In this document: positions 47,987-58,991 of the stretch, piece after piece
Numbering within the stretch: the first letter of the stretch is position 1
Layout: every line of letters begins with the position of its first letter
NCBI RefSeq assembly: GCF_030519475.1
Contig: NZ_JAUMKD010000001.1
Coordinates: forward strand, 1,178,001-1,242,000
Direction: 5' to 3'
DNA length: 64,000 bases
DNA from: Micromonospora sp. C28SCA-DRY-2
GTDB taxonomy: Bacteria; Actinomycetota; Actinomycetes; Mycobacteriales; Micromonosporaceae
The notes under the pieces: model-generated
Told to the model about the DNA's origin: nothing
Seen by the model: only the letters and a program-made list of their open reading frames with translations
Database searches by the model: none
Translations under genes and position numbers: made by a program

Positions 47987-49606
47987 TCAGACGCCGAGCA
48001 GGGTGCGCAGGTGGCGCGGGGGCGGGCAGTCGTGGGCGAGCATCGCGTCGTGCCAGTCGCGCACCGGCACCCCGTCGGGACGGGCGGCGGCGATCTCGGC
48101 CACCTCGCTGTAGCCGACGAAGTAGGTCGACAGCTGGGTCGAGGTGAGCAGCGCGCGCCGCCACTTGCCGGCCGCCTCCCCCTCCTCCTGGAAGCCGCGC
48201 CCGGTCATCAACGCCATCGCCTCGGCCTCGGGCAGCTCCTCGCAGTGCACCAGCTGGTCGAGCAGCGCGTTGATGGTCATCCGCAGCTGCATCTTGAGCT
48301 GCTGCAACCGCACCGGCAGGCCGCCGAAGCCGAGCCCGGCCATCAACTCCTCGGCGTAGACCGCCCAGCCCTCGATGAACGGGCCGGAGCGCGCCACCGC
48401 GCGCACCCGGGTGCCGCCGACGTACCGGCGGGCGTGGGCGAGCTGGAGGAAGTGGCCGGGCATCGCCTCGTGCACGGTCAGGTTGCGGATCATGTGGTCG
48501 TTGTACTCGCGGTAGAACGACTCCACCCGGTGCGCCGGCCAGTCCGCCGGGGTCGGCGCGATGCAGTAGAAGGTGGGCACGTTGGCGGTCTCCAGCGGGC
48601 CGGGCGAGTCGCAGTAGGCGACCGCCACGCCCCGGGCGAACTCCGGCATCACCTGGATCACGCACGGGTCGTCGACCAGGGTGACCAGGTCGTGCGCGCG
48701 GACGAAGTCGGTCGCCTCGTCCAGCGTCACGCCGGCCAGGTCCACGATGGAGTGGTCGTCCGGGTGTTCGGCGGCGAGCAGGTCCAGCGCCCGGCGTACC
48801 GTCTCGTCGTCGGCCGGGCCACCGACCAGCTCGACCGCCGCCGCGCGGATCTCCTCGGTGACCCGGTCCAGGTTGGCCCAGGCGCGGCGCTGGATCTCGG
48901 CGGCGCCCAGCTCGGTGTCCAGGGTGTGCCAGAGCCGCGCCTCCCAGCGGCGCCGGCCCAGCCGCGGGTCCCGCCCCGGTCCGGCGTCGGCGGCCAGGCC
49001 GGTGCGCAGCCAGGCGACGAACTCCTCCAGCGCCGCGATGGCCGCGGTCGCCGCCGGCGCGACCCGGTCGTGCAGCGCGGGCGCCTGGGTGAGCAGCGCC
49101 GACACCTCGTCGCGGATCAGCGCCGCGGTGCCGGTGAACTGCCCCACCGCCGTCTCGGCGTGGATCCGTGGCATGTCGCGCAGCGTCGCGCGGGCGGTGG
49201 CCAGCGCGTCCGGTACGGCGGCGAGCCGGCCGGCGAGGTGGGTCAGCCGCACGTCGGCCGGGGCGTACGGGCGGGCGACCAGGGCGTGCAGCAGCGGGCC
49301 CGGGTTGTGCCGCAGCGGGTCCCACTCGTGGGTACGGATCTCGGTCACCTCGAACAGCGCCCGGTCGACCAGGCCGGTCAGCAGCGCGTGGTCGACCCGC
49401 TCCTCGACGTCCAGCGCGTCCGGGTCGAGTTCGGAGAGCGCGTGCGCGGCGTCGGTCAGCATCGCCCGGTCGGCCGCCACGGCGTCGGCGGAGAGGTCCG
49501 GTAGCCGGTCGTCGTACCGGTGGTCCCCCGCCGACGAGGCCAGCCCCGGCCGGCTCTCCAGCAACGCCTCGACGATCCGCTCCGCCACCACCCCGAACGA
49601 CTCCAC
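47987..49606 (-). CDS. DUF885 family protein (putative zinc peptidase)
   Basis: This 539-residue helical protein has the DUF885 metal motif NLTVHEAMPGHFLQLAHA near residue 376, a variant HExxxxH site, plus SGPFIEGWAVYAEELM about 30 residues later. The family is thought to include cytoplasmic metallopeptidases. No signal peptide is seen. The start is GTG at 49606, with TAGGGT ending 6 nt upstream. It lies downstream of mazG, separated by a family B palindrome. Confidence 0.9.
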   Translation of the reverse strand: MESFGVVAERIVEALLESRPGLASSAGDHRYDDRLPDLSADAVAADRAMLTDAAHALSELDPDALDVEERVDHALLTGLVDRALFEVTEIRTHEWDPLRHNPGPLLHALVARPYAPADVRLTHLAGRLAAVPDALATARATLRDMPRIHAETAVGQFTGTAALIRDEVSALLTQAPALHDRVAPAATAAIAALEEFVAWLRTGLAADAGPGRDPRLGRRRWEARLWHTLDTELGAAEIQRRAWANLDRVTEEIRAAAVELVGGPADDETVRRALDLLAAEHPDDHSIVDLAGVTLDEATDFVRAHDLVTLVDDPCVIQVMPEFARGVAVAYCDSPGPLETANVPTFYCIAPTPADWPAHRVESFYREYNDHMIRNLTVHEAMPGHFLQLAHARRYVGGTRVRAVARSGPFIEGWAVYAEELMAGLGFGGLPVRLQQLKMQLRMTINALLDQLVHCEELPEAEAMALMTGRGFQEEGEAAGKWRRALLTSTQLSTYFVGYSEVAEIAAARPDGVPVRDWHDAMLAHDCPPPRHLRTLLGV

Positions 49607-49612
49607 CCACCG

Positions 49613-49618
49613 ACCCTA
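49613..49618 (-). promoter_or_regulatory. -10 box, leaderless DUF885 gene
   Basis: TAGGGT on the minus strand ends 6 nt before GTG 49606. Confidence 0.55.
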
Positions 49619-49639
49619 ACCGTCCGGCGCGTCCGGCGC

Positions 49640-49700
49640 GTTGATCATGAAGTTGTTGTCACCCGCCGCGGCGTGTCACGACAACAGCTTCATGGTCAAC
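49640..49700. repeat. Palindromic element, family B, copy 2
   Basis: Arms GTTGATCATGAAGTTGTTGT and GTTGACCATGAAGCTGTTGT (the second read on the complement) pair around a GC-rich loop. The mazG stop codon (49696-49698) lies inside the outer arm. Confidence 0.68.
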
Positions 49701-50682
49701 CCGACTGGTCGGGGGTGCGGGGTTCGGTGGCGCGGATGGCCTGGGCGTAGGCGAGGGTGGTGCGGCGGAGGGCGGCTTCGGGGTCGATTCCCGCCTCGCG
49801 GGCCGCGGCGACGGTGGCGAGGAGGCTGGCGCCGAGCCGTGCCTCGGGGTCCACCTGCGACTCGGCGAGCGGGGGCGGCACGGACAGGCCGACCCGGGCG
49901 GCCCGCTCCAGGATCTTGGCGGCGAGGGCGAGCGCGGGCTGGCTGAGGGCCACCCCGTCCAGCACCGAGCCGCGCGGCTTCTCGGCCCGCTTGATCCGCT
50001 CCCAGTTCTCGGTGATCTCCTCCAGGGTGCCCGCCTCGGCGCCGGCGAAGACGTGCGGGTTGCGCCGGACCATCTTCTCGACCAACCCACCGGCCACGTC
50101 GTCGACGGTCCACCGCTCGCCCTCGGGGAGCTCCTCGGCGAGCCGGGCGTGCAGCACCACCTGGAGCAGCACGTCCCCCAGCTCCTCGCGGAGCGCGTCG
50201 GTGTCCCCGGCGCCGATCGCGTCGTACGCCTCGTAGCACTCCTCGAGCAGGAACCGGGCCAGGCTCTCGTGGGTCTGGGCCCGCTTCCACGGGTCACCGC
50301 CGGGCGAGTAGAGCCGGTCCATCACCGCCACCGCGTCGAGCAACCGGGCGCCGGGCGGATCCCACGAGCCGTACATCAGCTCCAGCTCGGCCAGGCCCGG
50401 CTCGCGGGCCAGCCGCAGCCCCAGCTCGCGGGCCAGCGCCTCGTCGCCGGTCGGCCCGGCCAGCCAGACCGCCGTGCCGTGCGCGGCGGCCGCGTCGAGC
50501 AGCGCGGCCGTCGCCGCGCTCTCGACCACGGTGACCTCGGCGCCCGCCGCCCGCACGGCCGTGGTCAGCTGGCTCTCCGCGCCGGCCAGCACCGGGGCCT
50601 GCCGTACGACGTCCCAGGCCGCCGCGGTCAGCAGACCGGCCGGCAGCCGGGGCGAGGTGACCAGCAGGACGATCCGGGGCAT
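49696..50682 (-). CDS. mazG: Nucleoside triphosphate pyrophosphohydrolase MazG
   Basis: MazG removes pyrophosphate from (d)NTPs, including damaged ones, and is linked to stress and antibiotic tolerance. In this 328-residue protein the metal motif is LLEECYEAYDAI plus LREELGDVLLQVVLHA (EExxE...ExxD). A second helical half follows, with NPHVFAGAEA and NWERIKRAEK. The 115-residue N-terminal extension (MPRIVLLVTSPRLPAGLLTA) is normal for actinobacterial MazG. ATG at 50682 is 2 nt after the preceding stop. The terminal TGA is contributed by a palindromic repeat. Confidence 0.94.
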   Translation of the reverse strand: MPRIVLLVTSPRLPAGLLTAAAWDVVRQAPVLAGAESQLTTAVRAAGAEVTVVESAATAALLDAAAAHGTAVWLAGPTGDEALARELGLRLAREPGLAELELMYGSWDPPGARLLDAVAVMDRLYSPGGDPWKRAQTHESLARFLLEECYEAYDAIGAGDTDALREELGDVLLQVVLHARLAEELPEGERWTVDDVAGGLVEKMVRRNPHVFAGAEAGTLEEITENWERIKRAEKPRGSVLDGVALSQPALALAAKILERAARVGLSVPPPLAESQVDPEARLGASLLATVAAAREAGIDPEAALRRTTLAYAQAIRATEPRTPDQSG

Positions 50683-50684
50683 GC

Positions 50685-51404
50685 TCAGAGGTCGGTCACC
50701 GCGTCGGAGCCGGGCTCACCCAGCGGCACGCTCACCGCGGGGGCGTCGCCGGAGAAGCTGAGCACCGGGAACTCCAGCGGCCGGTAGCGCGGGTTGACCG
50801 TGACGTCGTAGGACTCGACCGCCTCGGCCAGCGTCTTCCGGGTGGCCAGCGCGCTGCGCAGCTGGTCGCCGTCGAGCTGGCCGGCGGCCGCGTCGTCGGT
50901 CACGTCGGCCGGGATCGCGCCCGCCTTGCGGCCGGCCGCGATCAGATCCGCCATCTCCTGCTCGGTCGGCGCGACCGGCGCCGCGGCCGGCACGCCGGAC
51001 AGGCAGGTGTAGAGAGTGGCCAGCTGCCGCACGTACTCGGTCTCCGGCGAGAGGCCGAGCTGCTGGGCGATCTGCTGCGGCGCCGCCTGCCCGCGCGGCT
51101 GGTAGTTCCGCTCGGCCGAGACCCGCTCGCACACCTCGGTCAGCACCAGCACGCTCGCCACCTGACCGCGCCGGGGCAGCTGCGGCCCGGGCAGCTCCGG
51201 CTGCTCCTCCTCGGCCGACGGCTGGGCGCTGGGGGACGGCGCCGGGTTCTTCACCCGCGCGTCGTCCAGCACGGCGGTGACCGCATCCTCGGTGATCCGG
51301 TGGTCACCGACGTACGCGGCGACGCCGGGCTCGGCACGGCAACCGGAGAGGGCGACGAGGCCGACCGCCACGCTGGCGACGGCGACAAGACGGCGAGCAC
51401 GCAT
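50685..51404 (-). CDS. SurA N-terminal-like lipoprotein
   Basis: This 239-residue protein has a signal peptide and lipobox (VGLVALSGC, lipidated cysteine near residue 22). A SurA-N-like helical segment follows (GVAAYVGDHRITEDAVTAVLDDA). No PPIase domain is visible, so it would be a chaperone-like or degenerate SurA relative. It sits between mfd and mazG, a conserved actinobacterial position. The start is ATG at 51404; GTG at 51413 is too close to the GAGAG site. Confidence 0.85.
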   Translation of the reverse strand: MRARRLVAVASVAVGLVALSGCRAEPGVAAYVGDHRITEDAVTAVLDDARVKNPAPSPSAQPSAEEEQPELPGPQLPRRGQVASVLVLTEVCERVSAERNYQPRGQAAPQQIAQQLGLSPETEYVRQLATLYTCLSGVPAAAPVAPTEQEMADLIAAGRKAGAIPADVTDDAAAGQLDGDQLRSALATRKTLAEAVESYDVTVNPRYRPLEFPVLSFSGDAPAVSVPLGEPGSDAVTDL

Positions 51405-51475
51405 GGGGGTCACTCTCTCACGCCAACCGACGTCGCTGTGACGCCCCCCACCTCCCCGGTCGGCCCGCCCGGTGA

Positions 51476-51511
51476 CCGGGGAGACGCCGTCGTGGCGCGG
51501 CGTCTCCCCGG
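51476..51511 (-). terminator. mfd terminator
   Basis: A perfect 13-bp inverted repeat (CCGGGGAGACGCC) with a 10-nt loop lies 20 bp after the mfd stop. Confidence 0.7.
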
Positions 51512-51531
51512 CCCACCGGAAGCCTGCCGGG

Positions 51532-55179
<3,648 letters not shown>

Positions 55180-55330
55180 GTGATCACTTCCAGGGGAGTC
55201 GGCACGCGTGGGCAGGCACACGACAGATGCCCCTCGTCCGGCCGGACGGGGGGTGCACGACTGCCAGCCTATCCCCGTCGCCCGACACTCCACGCCCTTC
55301 CCGTGCCCGCCGACGAGGGAAGCGGACGCC

Positions 55331-55406
55331 CGCGCCCCGCGCCCCGCGCCCCGCGCCCCGCGCCCCGCGCCCCGCGCCCCGCGCCCCGCGCCCCGCGCCC
55401 CGCGCC
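55331..55406. repeat. 7-bp minisatellite (CGCGCCC)n
   Basis: CGCGCCC is repeated 10 times plus 6 bases (76 bp) without interruption. It directly adjoins the palindrome at 55407. Copy number is likely to vary between strains. Confidence 0.9.
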
Positions 55407-55483
55407 AAGATCGTGCTCGATCCTGGATGTAGGGGTGTTCGACACGCCGCGAGGCCACTAGATCCGGGAAGTTGCGCGATCTT
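55407..55483. repeat. Palindromic element, family A, copy 2 (degenerate)
   Basis: The left arm AAGATCGTGCTCGATCCTGG matches copy 1 at 25573 exactly over the shared part. The right arm has drifted, and pairing persists mainly at the outer AAGATCG/CGATCTT. Confidence 0.6.
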
Positions 55484-55600
55484 GACCTTCGGACGCCGCC
55501 CGGGTCGAACGCGATCTTGACCGCCGGGCGGCACCGGGCAGGCCGGGAACGCGGCCAGGGGGAGCTTGACCGGTTGGCGGCTTCATGATCAGGTTTTGCC

Positions 55601-56524
55601 ATGGATGAGGAGTGGCGGGCGCAGTTCGACGCGGAGGTGAGCTTCGCCAACGGCGGCGGGCTGCGGACAGAGGGGTTCCGGCTGGACATCCCGGGCCGGG
55701 AGATCAGCGACGCCGACCTGGGCGCGCTCCTGGTACGGCACCTCGGGCTGCTGATGGTCGCCGAGGTCCGGATCAGCAACAAGACGATCATCCAGGAGCC
55801 GCACAAGGGCGGCCGCGGCGTGGCCGCCTCCACCGGTGGGACGGCCGGCGCCGGGCGGCGGCTGGTGGAGCTGAGCCACGTCATCAGCGACGGAATGGTC
55901 ACCCTGCCCGGCTGGCCGGCGCCGCGGATCGGTGACTGGCTGACCTTCGCGGCGTCCCGGGCGAACTACGCGCCGGGCACCGAGTTCCGGGTGGCCCGGA
56001 TCGACATGATCGCCAACACCGGCACCTACCTGGACTCTCCCGCGCACCGCTGGGCCGACGGGGTCGACCTGTCCGGCGTGCCGCTGGACCGCCTCGCCGA
56101 CCTGCCCGGCCTCGTGGTCCGGGTGCCCGCCGGCACCCGGGCGATCGACCGGCTGATGCTGGCCCCGTACGACGTCGCCGGGCGGGCGGTGCTGCTGCAC
56201 ACCGGCTGGGACGCGCACTTCGGCACCGACCGGTACGGCGCGCCGGAGGCGCCCCACCTGACCGGGGACGCCGCGCGGGCACTGGCCGAGGCGGGCGCCG
56301 CGCTGGTCGGCATCGACTCGATCAACATCGACGACATGAGCCCGGCGGCCGGCGGCGAGCGCCCCGCGCACAGCACCCTGCTCGCCGCCGGCATCCCGAT
56401 CGTGGAGCACCTGACCGGCCTGGGCGACCTGCCGCCGGAGGGCTTCCGGTTCACCGCCGCCCCGCCGCGGGTCGCCGGCATGGGCACCTTCCCGGTCCGC
56501 GCCTTCGCCCTGGTCGACGCCTGA
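55601..56524 (+). CDS. Cyclase-family protein with extra N-terminal domain
   Basis: Residues 85-307 of this 307-residue protein match the cyclase/kynurenine formamidase fold (LVELSHVISDGM, RAVLLHTGWD, VGIDSINIDD). The family metal motif HxGTHxDxPxH appears as NTGTYLDSPAH (139-149). The first two histidines are thus Asn and Tyr, while Asp145 and His149 remain. I recall a cyclase subfamily with this same change. The first 75 residues (FDAEVSFANGGGLRTEGFRL) form a separate small domain I do not recognise. The substrate is unknown, and catalysis by the standard zinc mechanism is doubtful. Confidence 0.85.
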   Translation: MDEEWRAQFDAEVSFANGGGLRTEGFRLDIPGREISDADLGALLVRHLGLLMVAEVRISNKTIIQEPHKGGRGVAASTGGTAGAGRRLVELSHVISDGMVTLPGWPAPRIGDWLTFAASRANYAPGTEFRVARIDMIANTGTYLDSPAHRWADGVDLSGVPLDRLADLPGLVVRVPAGTRAIDRLMLAPYDVAGRAVLLHTGWDAHFGTDRYGAPEAPHLTGDAARALAEAGAALVGIDSINIDDMSPAAGGERPAHSTLLAAGIPIVEHLTGLGDLPPEGFRFTAAPPRVAGMGTFPVRAFALVDA

Positions 56525-56540
56525 CCACCGGCCCGAGCGA

Positions 56541-56558
56541 CCGCCTCGCCGCAGGCGG
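56541..56558 (+). terminator. Small hairpin after cyclase gene
   Basis: CCGCCT and AGGCGG are separated by 6 nt, 17 bp after the stop. It is a weak candidate; the family C palindrome just beyond may do the job instead. Confidence 0.35.
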
Positions 56559-56575
56559 GCTGACCCGCAGACCAA

Positions 56576-56650
56576 GATCCACACGAGGTCGGGGATATGG
56601 CGGTATCCGCCGCGCCTGGATACCGCCATATCGCCGATCTGGAGTGGATC
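56576..56650. repeat. Palindromic element, family C
   Basis: Two 33-nt arms with a perfect 15-bp core (GATATGGCGGTATCC) and four mismatches enclose 9 nt. It lies between convergent genes. Confidence 0.7.
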
Positions 56651-56729
56651 GCCGCGGGTGGCGCCCCGGGCGCGGCCGGAGCGAGCCGGCGGAGCAGACG
56701 TCCGGAGCGGTGGGCCAGCGCCGCGGTGG

Positions 56730-57770
56730 TCAGTAGCGGACGCTGATGCGGCGTTCGACGGCGTCGACGCGGATCTCGCCGCCGTACGGGACGATCAGCT
56801 GCGGGTCGGTGTGGCCCAGGTCGACGTCGAATACCAGCACCGCGTCCGGCGCGTACTCGGCGAACGCCCGGGTCACCGCCGCCCGCTGCGCCGCCGCGTA
56901 CGCCTGCCGCTGCTCGGGGGTGTGCGGCCGGTCGAAGTCCCAGGCCTTGGCCCGGCCGACCACGGCGGCCGGGAAGGTGGCCAGCAGCCCGCGCTCGCCG
57001 AGGTTGCGCAGGATCCGGTAGACCTCGGTGTCCGAGGGCAGTTCCTCGGAGGTCTCGATCAGGAGGACCGAGCCGGCCAACTCGGCGGCCGGGGCGACCC
57101 GGTCGGCGGCGAGCAGCCAGTGCAGGATCTCCAGGTTGCCGCCCCAGGTGCGTCCCTCGACCACCCGCTCGGGCCCCTGCCAGGCCCAACCGGCGCCCGG
57201 GAACATCAGCGGCTCGTCCGCCAGCGAGGCCGGGTCGCGCCAGTCGTTGGGCTGGTCGCCCCACTCCGTCGCAGGGGTCAGCTCGTACCAGCCCGGGGTG
57301 AACAGAGCGGCGCGCAGCGAGTCGACGGTCAGCGGGTGCGGCGAGCCGGGGCGGCCGAGGTGCACCAGCACCGACCCGCCGTGGTAGCCGACGATGCCCA
57401 GCCGGTGCAGGTGGTTGAGCACGTTGGTGTTGTCCGAGTAGCCGAAGAAGGGCTTCGGGTTGGCCCGCAGCACCGCGTCGTCCAGGTACGGGGTGACGGT
57501 GATCTGGTCGTCGCCGCCGACGGTGGCGAGCACGGCGGTGACCGACGGGTCGGCGAAGGCGGCGGTGAGGTCCCGGGCCCGGTCGCGCGGGTCGGCGCCC
57601 ATCACCCGGGTGGTCGGGTACTCCACCGGTTCCAGGCCGAGTTCCTCGCGCAGCCGGCGCAGGCCCAGCTCGTACACCTCGGGGAAGAGACCCGGCAGAC
57701 CGGCGGAGGGTGAGACCACCGCGACCCGGTCGCCGGGCCGGGGCTTGGGCGGATAGCTCAGCGACACCAT
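56730..57770 (-). CDS. S66-family peptidase (LD-carboxypeptidase/MccF-like)
   Basis: This 346-residue serine peptidase has the nucleophile in FFGYSDNTN (Ser112), the glutamate in TWGGNLEILHW and the histidine in DLGHTDPQLIVPYGG. Family members cleave the L,D bond of murein tetrapeptides, or detoxify microcin C-like adenylates (MccF). The long insert with GWYELTPATEWGDQPNDW is closer to the MccF-like branch, so a self-immunity or detoxifying role is possible. The start is ATG at 57770, with TAGCGT ending 6 nt upstream. Confidence 0.9.
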   Translation of the reverse strand: MVSLSYPPKPRPGDRVAVVSPSAGLPGLFPEVYELGLRRLREELGLEPVEYPTTRVMGADPRDRARDLTAAFADPSVTAVLATVGGDDQITVTPYLDDAVLRANPKPFFGYSDNTNVLNHLHRLGIVGYHGGSVLVHLGRPGSPHPLTVDSLRAALFTPGWYELTPATEWGDQPNDWRDPASLADEPLMFPGAGWAWQGPERVVEGRTWGGNLEILHWLLAADRVAPAAELAGSVLLIETSEELPSDTEVYRILRNLGERGLLATFPAAVVGRAKAWDFDRPHTPEQRQAYAAAQRAAVTRAFAEYAPDAVLVFDVDLGHTDPQLIVPYGGEIRVDAVERRISVRY

Positions 57771-57776
57771 GATCGA

Positions 57777-57782
57777 ACGCTA
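57777..57782 (-). promoter_or_regulatory. -10 box, leaderless S66 peptidase gene
   Basis: TAGCGT on the minus strand ends 6 nt before ATG 57770. Confidence 0.5.
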
Positions 57783-57841
57783 ACGGGTCGGTCGAACGAT
57801 TTCCGACCGGCGAAGCCGCATGAACCGGGTGAAATCCCACC

Positions 57842-57847
57842 TAGGCT
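57842..57847 (+). promoter_or_regulatory. -10 box, leaderless permease-like gene
   Basis: TAGGCT ends 6 nt before GTG 57854. Confidence 0.5.
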
Positions 57848-57853
57848 GACGGC

Positions 57854-58888
57854 GTGGGCGAGGCGGCTGAGCTACGGGTACGCGACTGGCTGCCCCGCAC
57901 CGTCGGGCTGCTGCTCGGCACCCTGCTGCTGGCCACCGCGTTCATCGCCGCCTACGTGGGCGCGCTGCACCGGCCGACCCCCCGCGACGTGCCGGTCGGG
58001 GTGGTCCTCGGCGACCAGCGCGCGCAGGCGGTCCTCGCCGCGGTGCGCGGCGAGACGACAGCGATCAAACCGGTCGGGTACGACGACCCGGGCGCCGCCG
58101 AGGACGGCCTGACCGGCCGCGAGGTGTACGCGGTGCTCACCTCGACCCCCGAGGGCGGGCTGCTGCTGACCACGGCCAGCGCCGCCGCGCCGAGCGCCAC
58201 CGACACGGTGACCCGGGTGGTCGGCACCGCCGCCGAACGGGCCCGGCTGCCGTTGCGGGTCAGCGACGCGGTGCCGGTGGCGACGACCGACCCGCGCGGG
58301 CTGGTGCCGTTCTACCTCGCGGTCGGCTTCGTCCTCGGCGGCTACCTCGCGGCGACCGTGCTCGGCATCTCCGCCGGCACCGCGCCGCGCGGGCCGCGCC
58401 GGGCCGGGCTGCGGATCGCCGCGCTGGCCGGGCACAGCGTGGCGCTCGGGGTGGCCGGCTCGCTGGTCGTCGGCCCGGTGCTGGACGTCTGGGACCACGA
58501 CCTGGCAGCGATCGCGCTGACCGGGATGCTCGCGTCGTTCGCGGCGGCGATGGTCGCCTCGGCCGTGCAGGGCTGGCTCGGGGTGCTCGGCACCGGGCTG
58601 GTGATCCTGCTGCTGGTGGTGCTCGGCAACCCCGGCTCCGGCGGGATCTACGCCCCGGAGTTCCTGCCCGACCCACTGCGCGGGATGCACCGCTGGAACA
58701 TCCCCGGGCTCGCCACCGACCTGCTCAAGTCGGTGATTTACTTCGACCGCCGCTCGGCCGGCTGGGCGGTGACCGGGCTCGCCCTCTGGGCGGTGCTCGG
58801 GCTGGCCGGACTGCTCACCGCGACGCTGGTCCGCGGCCGTACCAGCCCGCGCCGACCGGGCCCGACCGCGCCCGCCGGGGCGGAGTGA
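57854..58888 (+). CDS. ABC-2/YhgE-like membrane protein
   Basis: This 344-residue protein has one N-terminal helix (about 15-38) and a roughly 110-residue exported domain ([20 protein letters not shown] to the second helix). Four or five further helices follow (from [20 protein letters not shown]). This layout fits DUF3533/YhgE-Pip-like or ABC-2-type permeases. No ATPase partner is adjacent. Function is unknown. The start is GTG at 57854, and it diverges from the S66 peptidase across 83 bp. Confidence 0.82.
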   Translation: MGEAAELRVRDWLPRTVGLLLGTLLLATAFIAAYVGALHRPTPRDVPVGVVLGDQRAQAVLAAVRGETTAIKPVGYDDPGAAEDGLTGREVYAVLTSTPEGGLLLTTASAAAPSATDTVTRVVGTAAERARLPLRVSDAVPVATTDPRGLVPFYLAVGFVLGGYLAATVLGISAGTAPRGPRRAGLRIAALAGHSVALGVAGSLVVGPVLDVWDHDLAAIALTGMLASFAAAMVASAVQGWLGVLGTGLVILLLVVLGNPGSGGIYAPEFLPDPLRGMHRWNIPGLATDLLKSVIYFDRRSAGWAVTGLALWAVLGLAGLLTATLVRGRTSPRRPGPTAPAGAE

Positions 58889-58936
58889 CGGCGCCCCGGA
58901 TCGCGGGCCCCCTCCTGTGCACCGGGGCCACGCGGA

Positions 58937-58966
58937 TACGATCCAGGGAGTCGGACAGCGCTGTCC
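58937..58966 (+). promoter_or_regulatory. ppc promoter -10 and downstream palindrome
   Basis: TACGAT (58937-58942) is a good -10. A perfect 14-bp palindrome GGACAGCGCTGTCC (58953-58966) follows at about +4 to +17 of the predicted transcript, a place where a repressor could act. Confidence 0.45.
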
Positions 58967-58991
58967 TTCGTACTCGCGTAAGGAGCGCACC

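Larger units (their letters stand above)
55180..55600. other. Repeat-rich divergent intergenic region upstream of mfd
   Basis: This 421-bp stretch without genes holds the 7-bp minisatellite (55331-55406), a degenerate family A palindrome (55407-55483), two direct copies of GCGATCTTGACC (55476-55487 and 55511-55522) and a half-site of family B (about 55572-55592). The region must also contain the mfd and cyclase promoters, which I could not place with confidence. Confidence 0.7.

Noticed and set aside
55331..55406. Possible CRISPR array
   Set aside because: The units are 7 bp and contiguous without spacers, and no cas gene is in the window.
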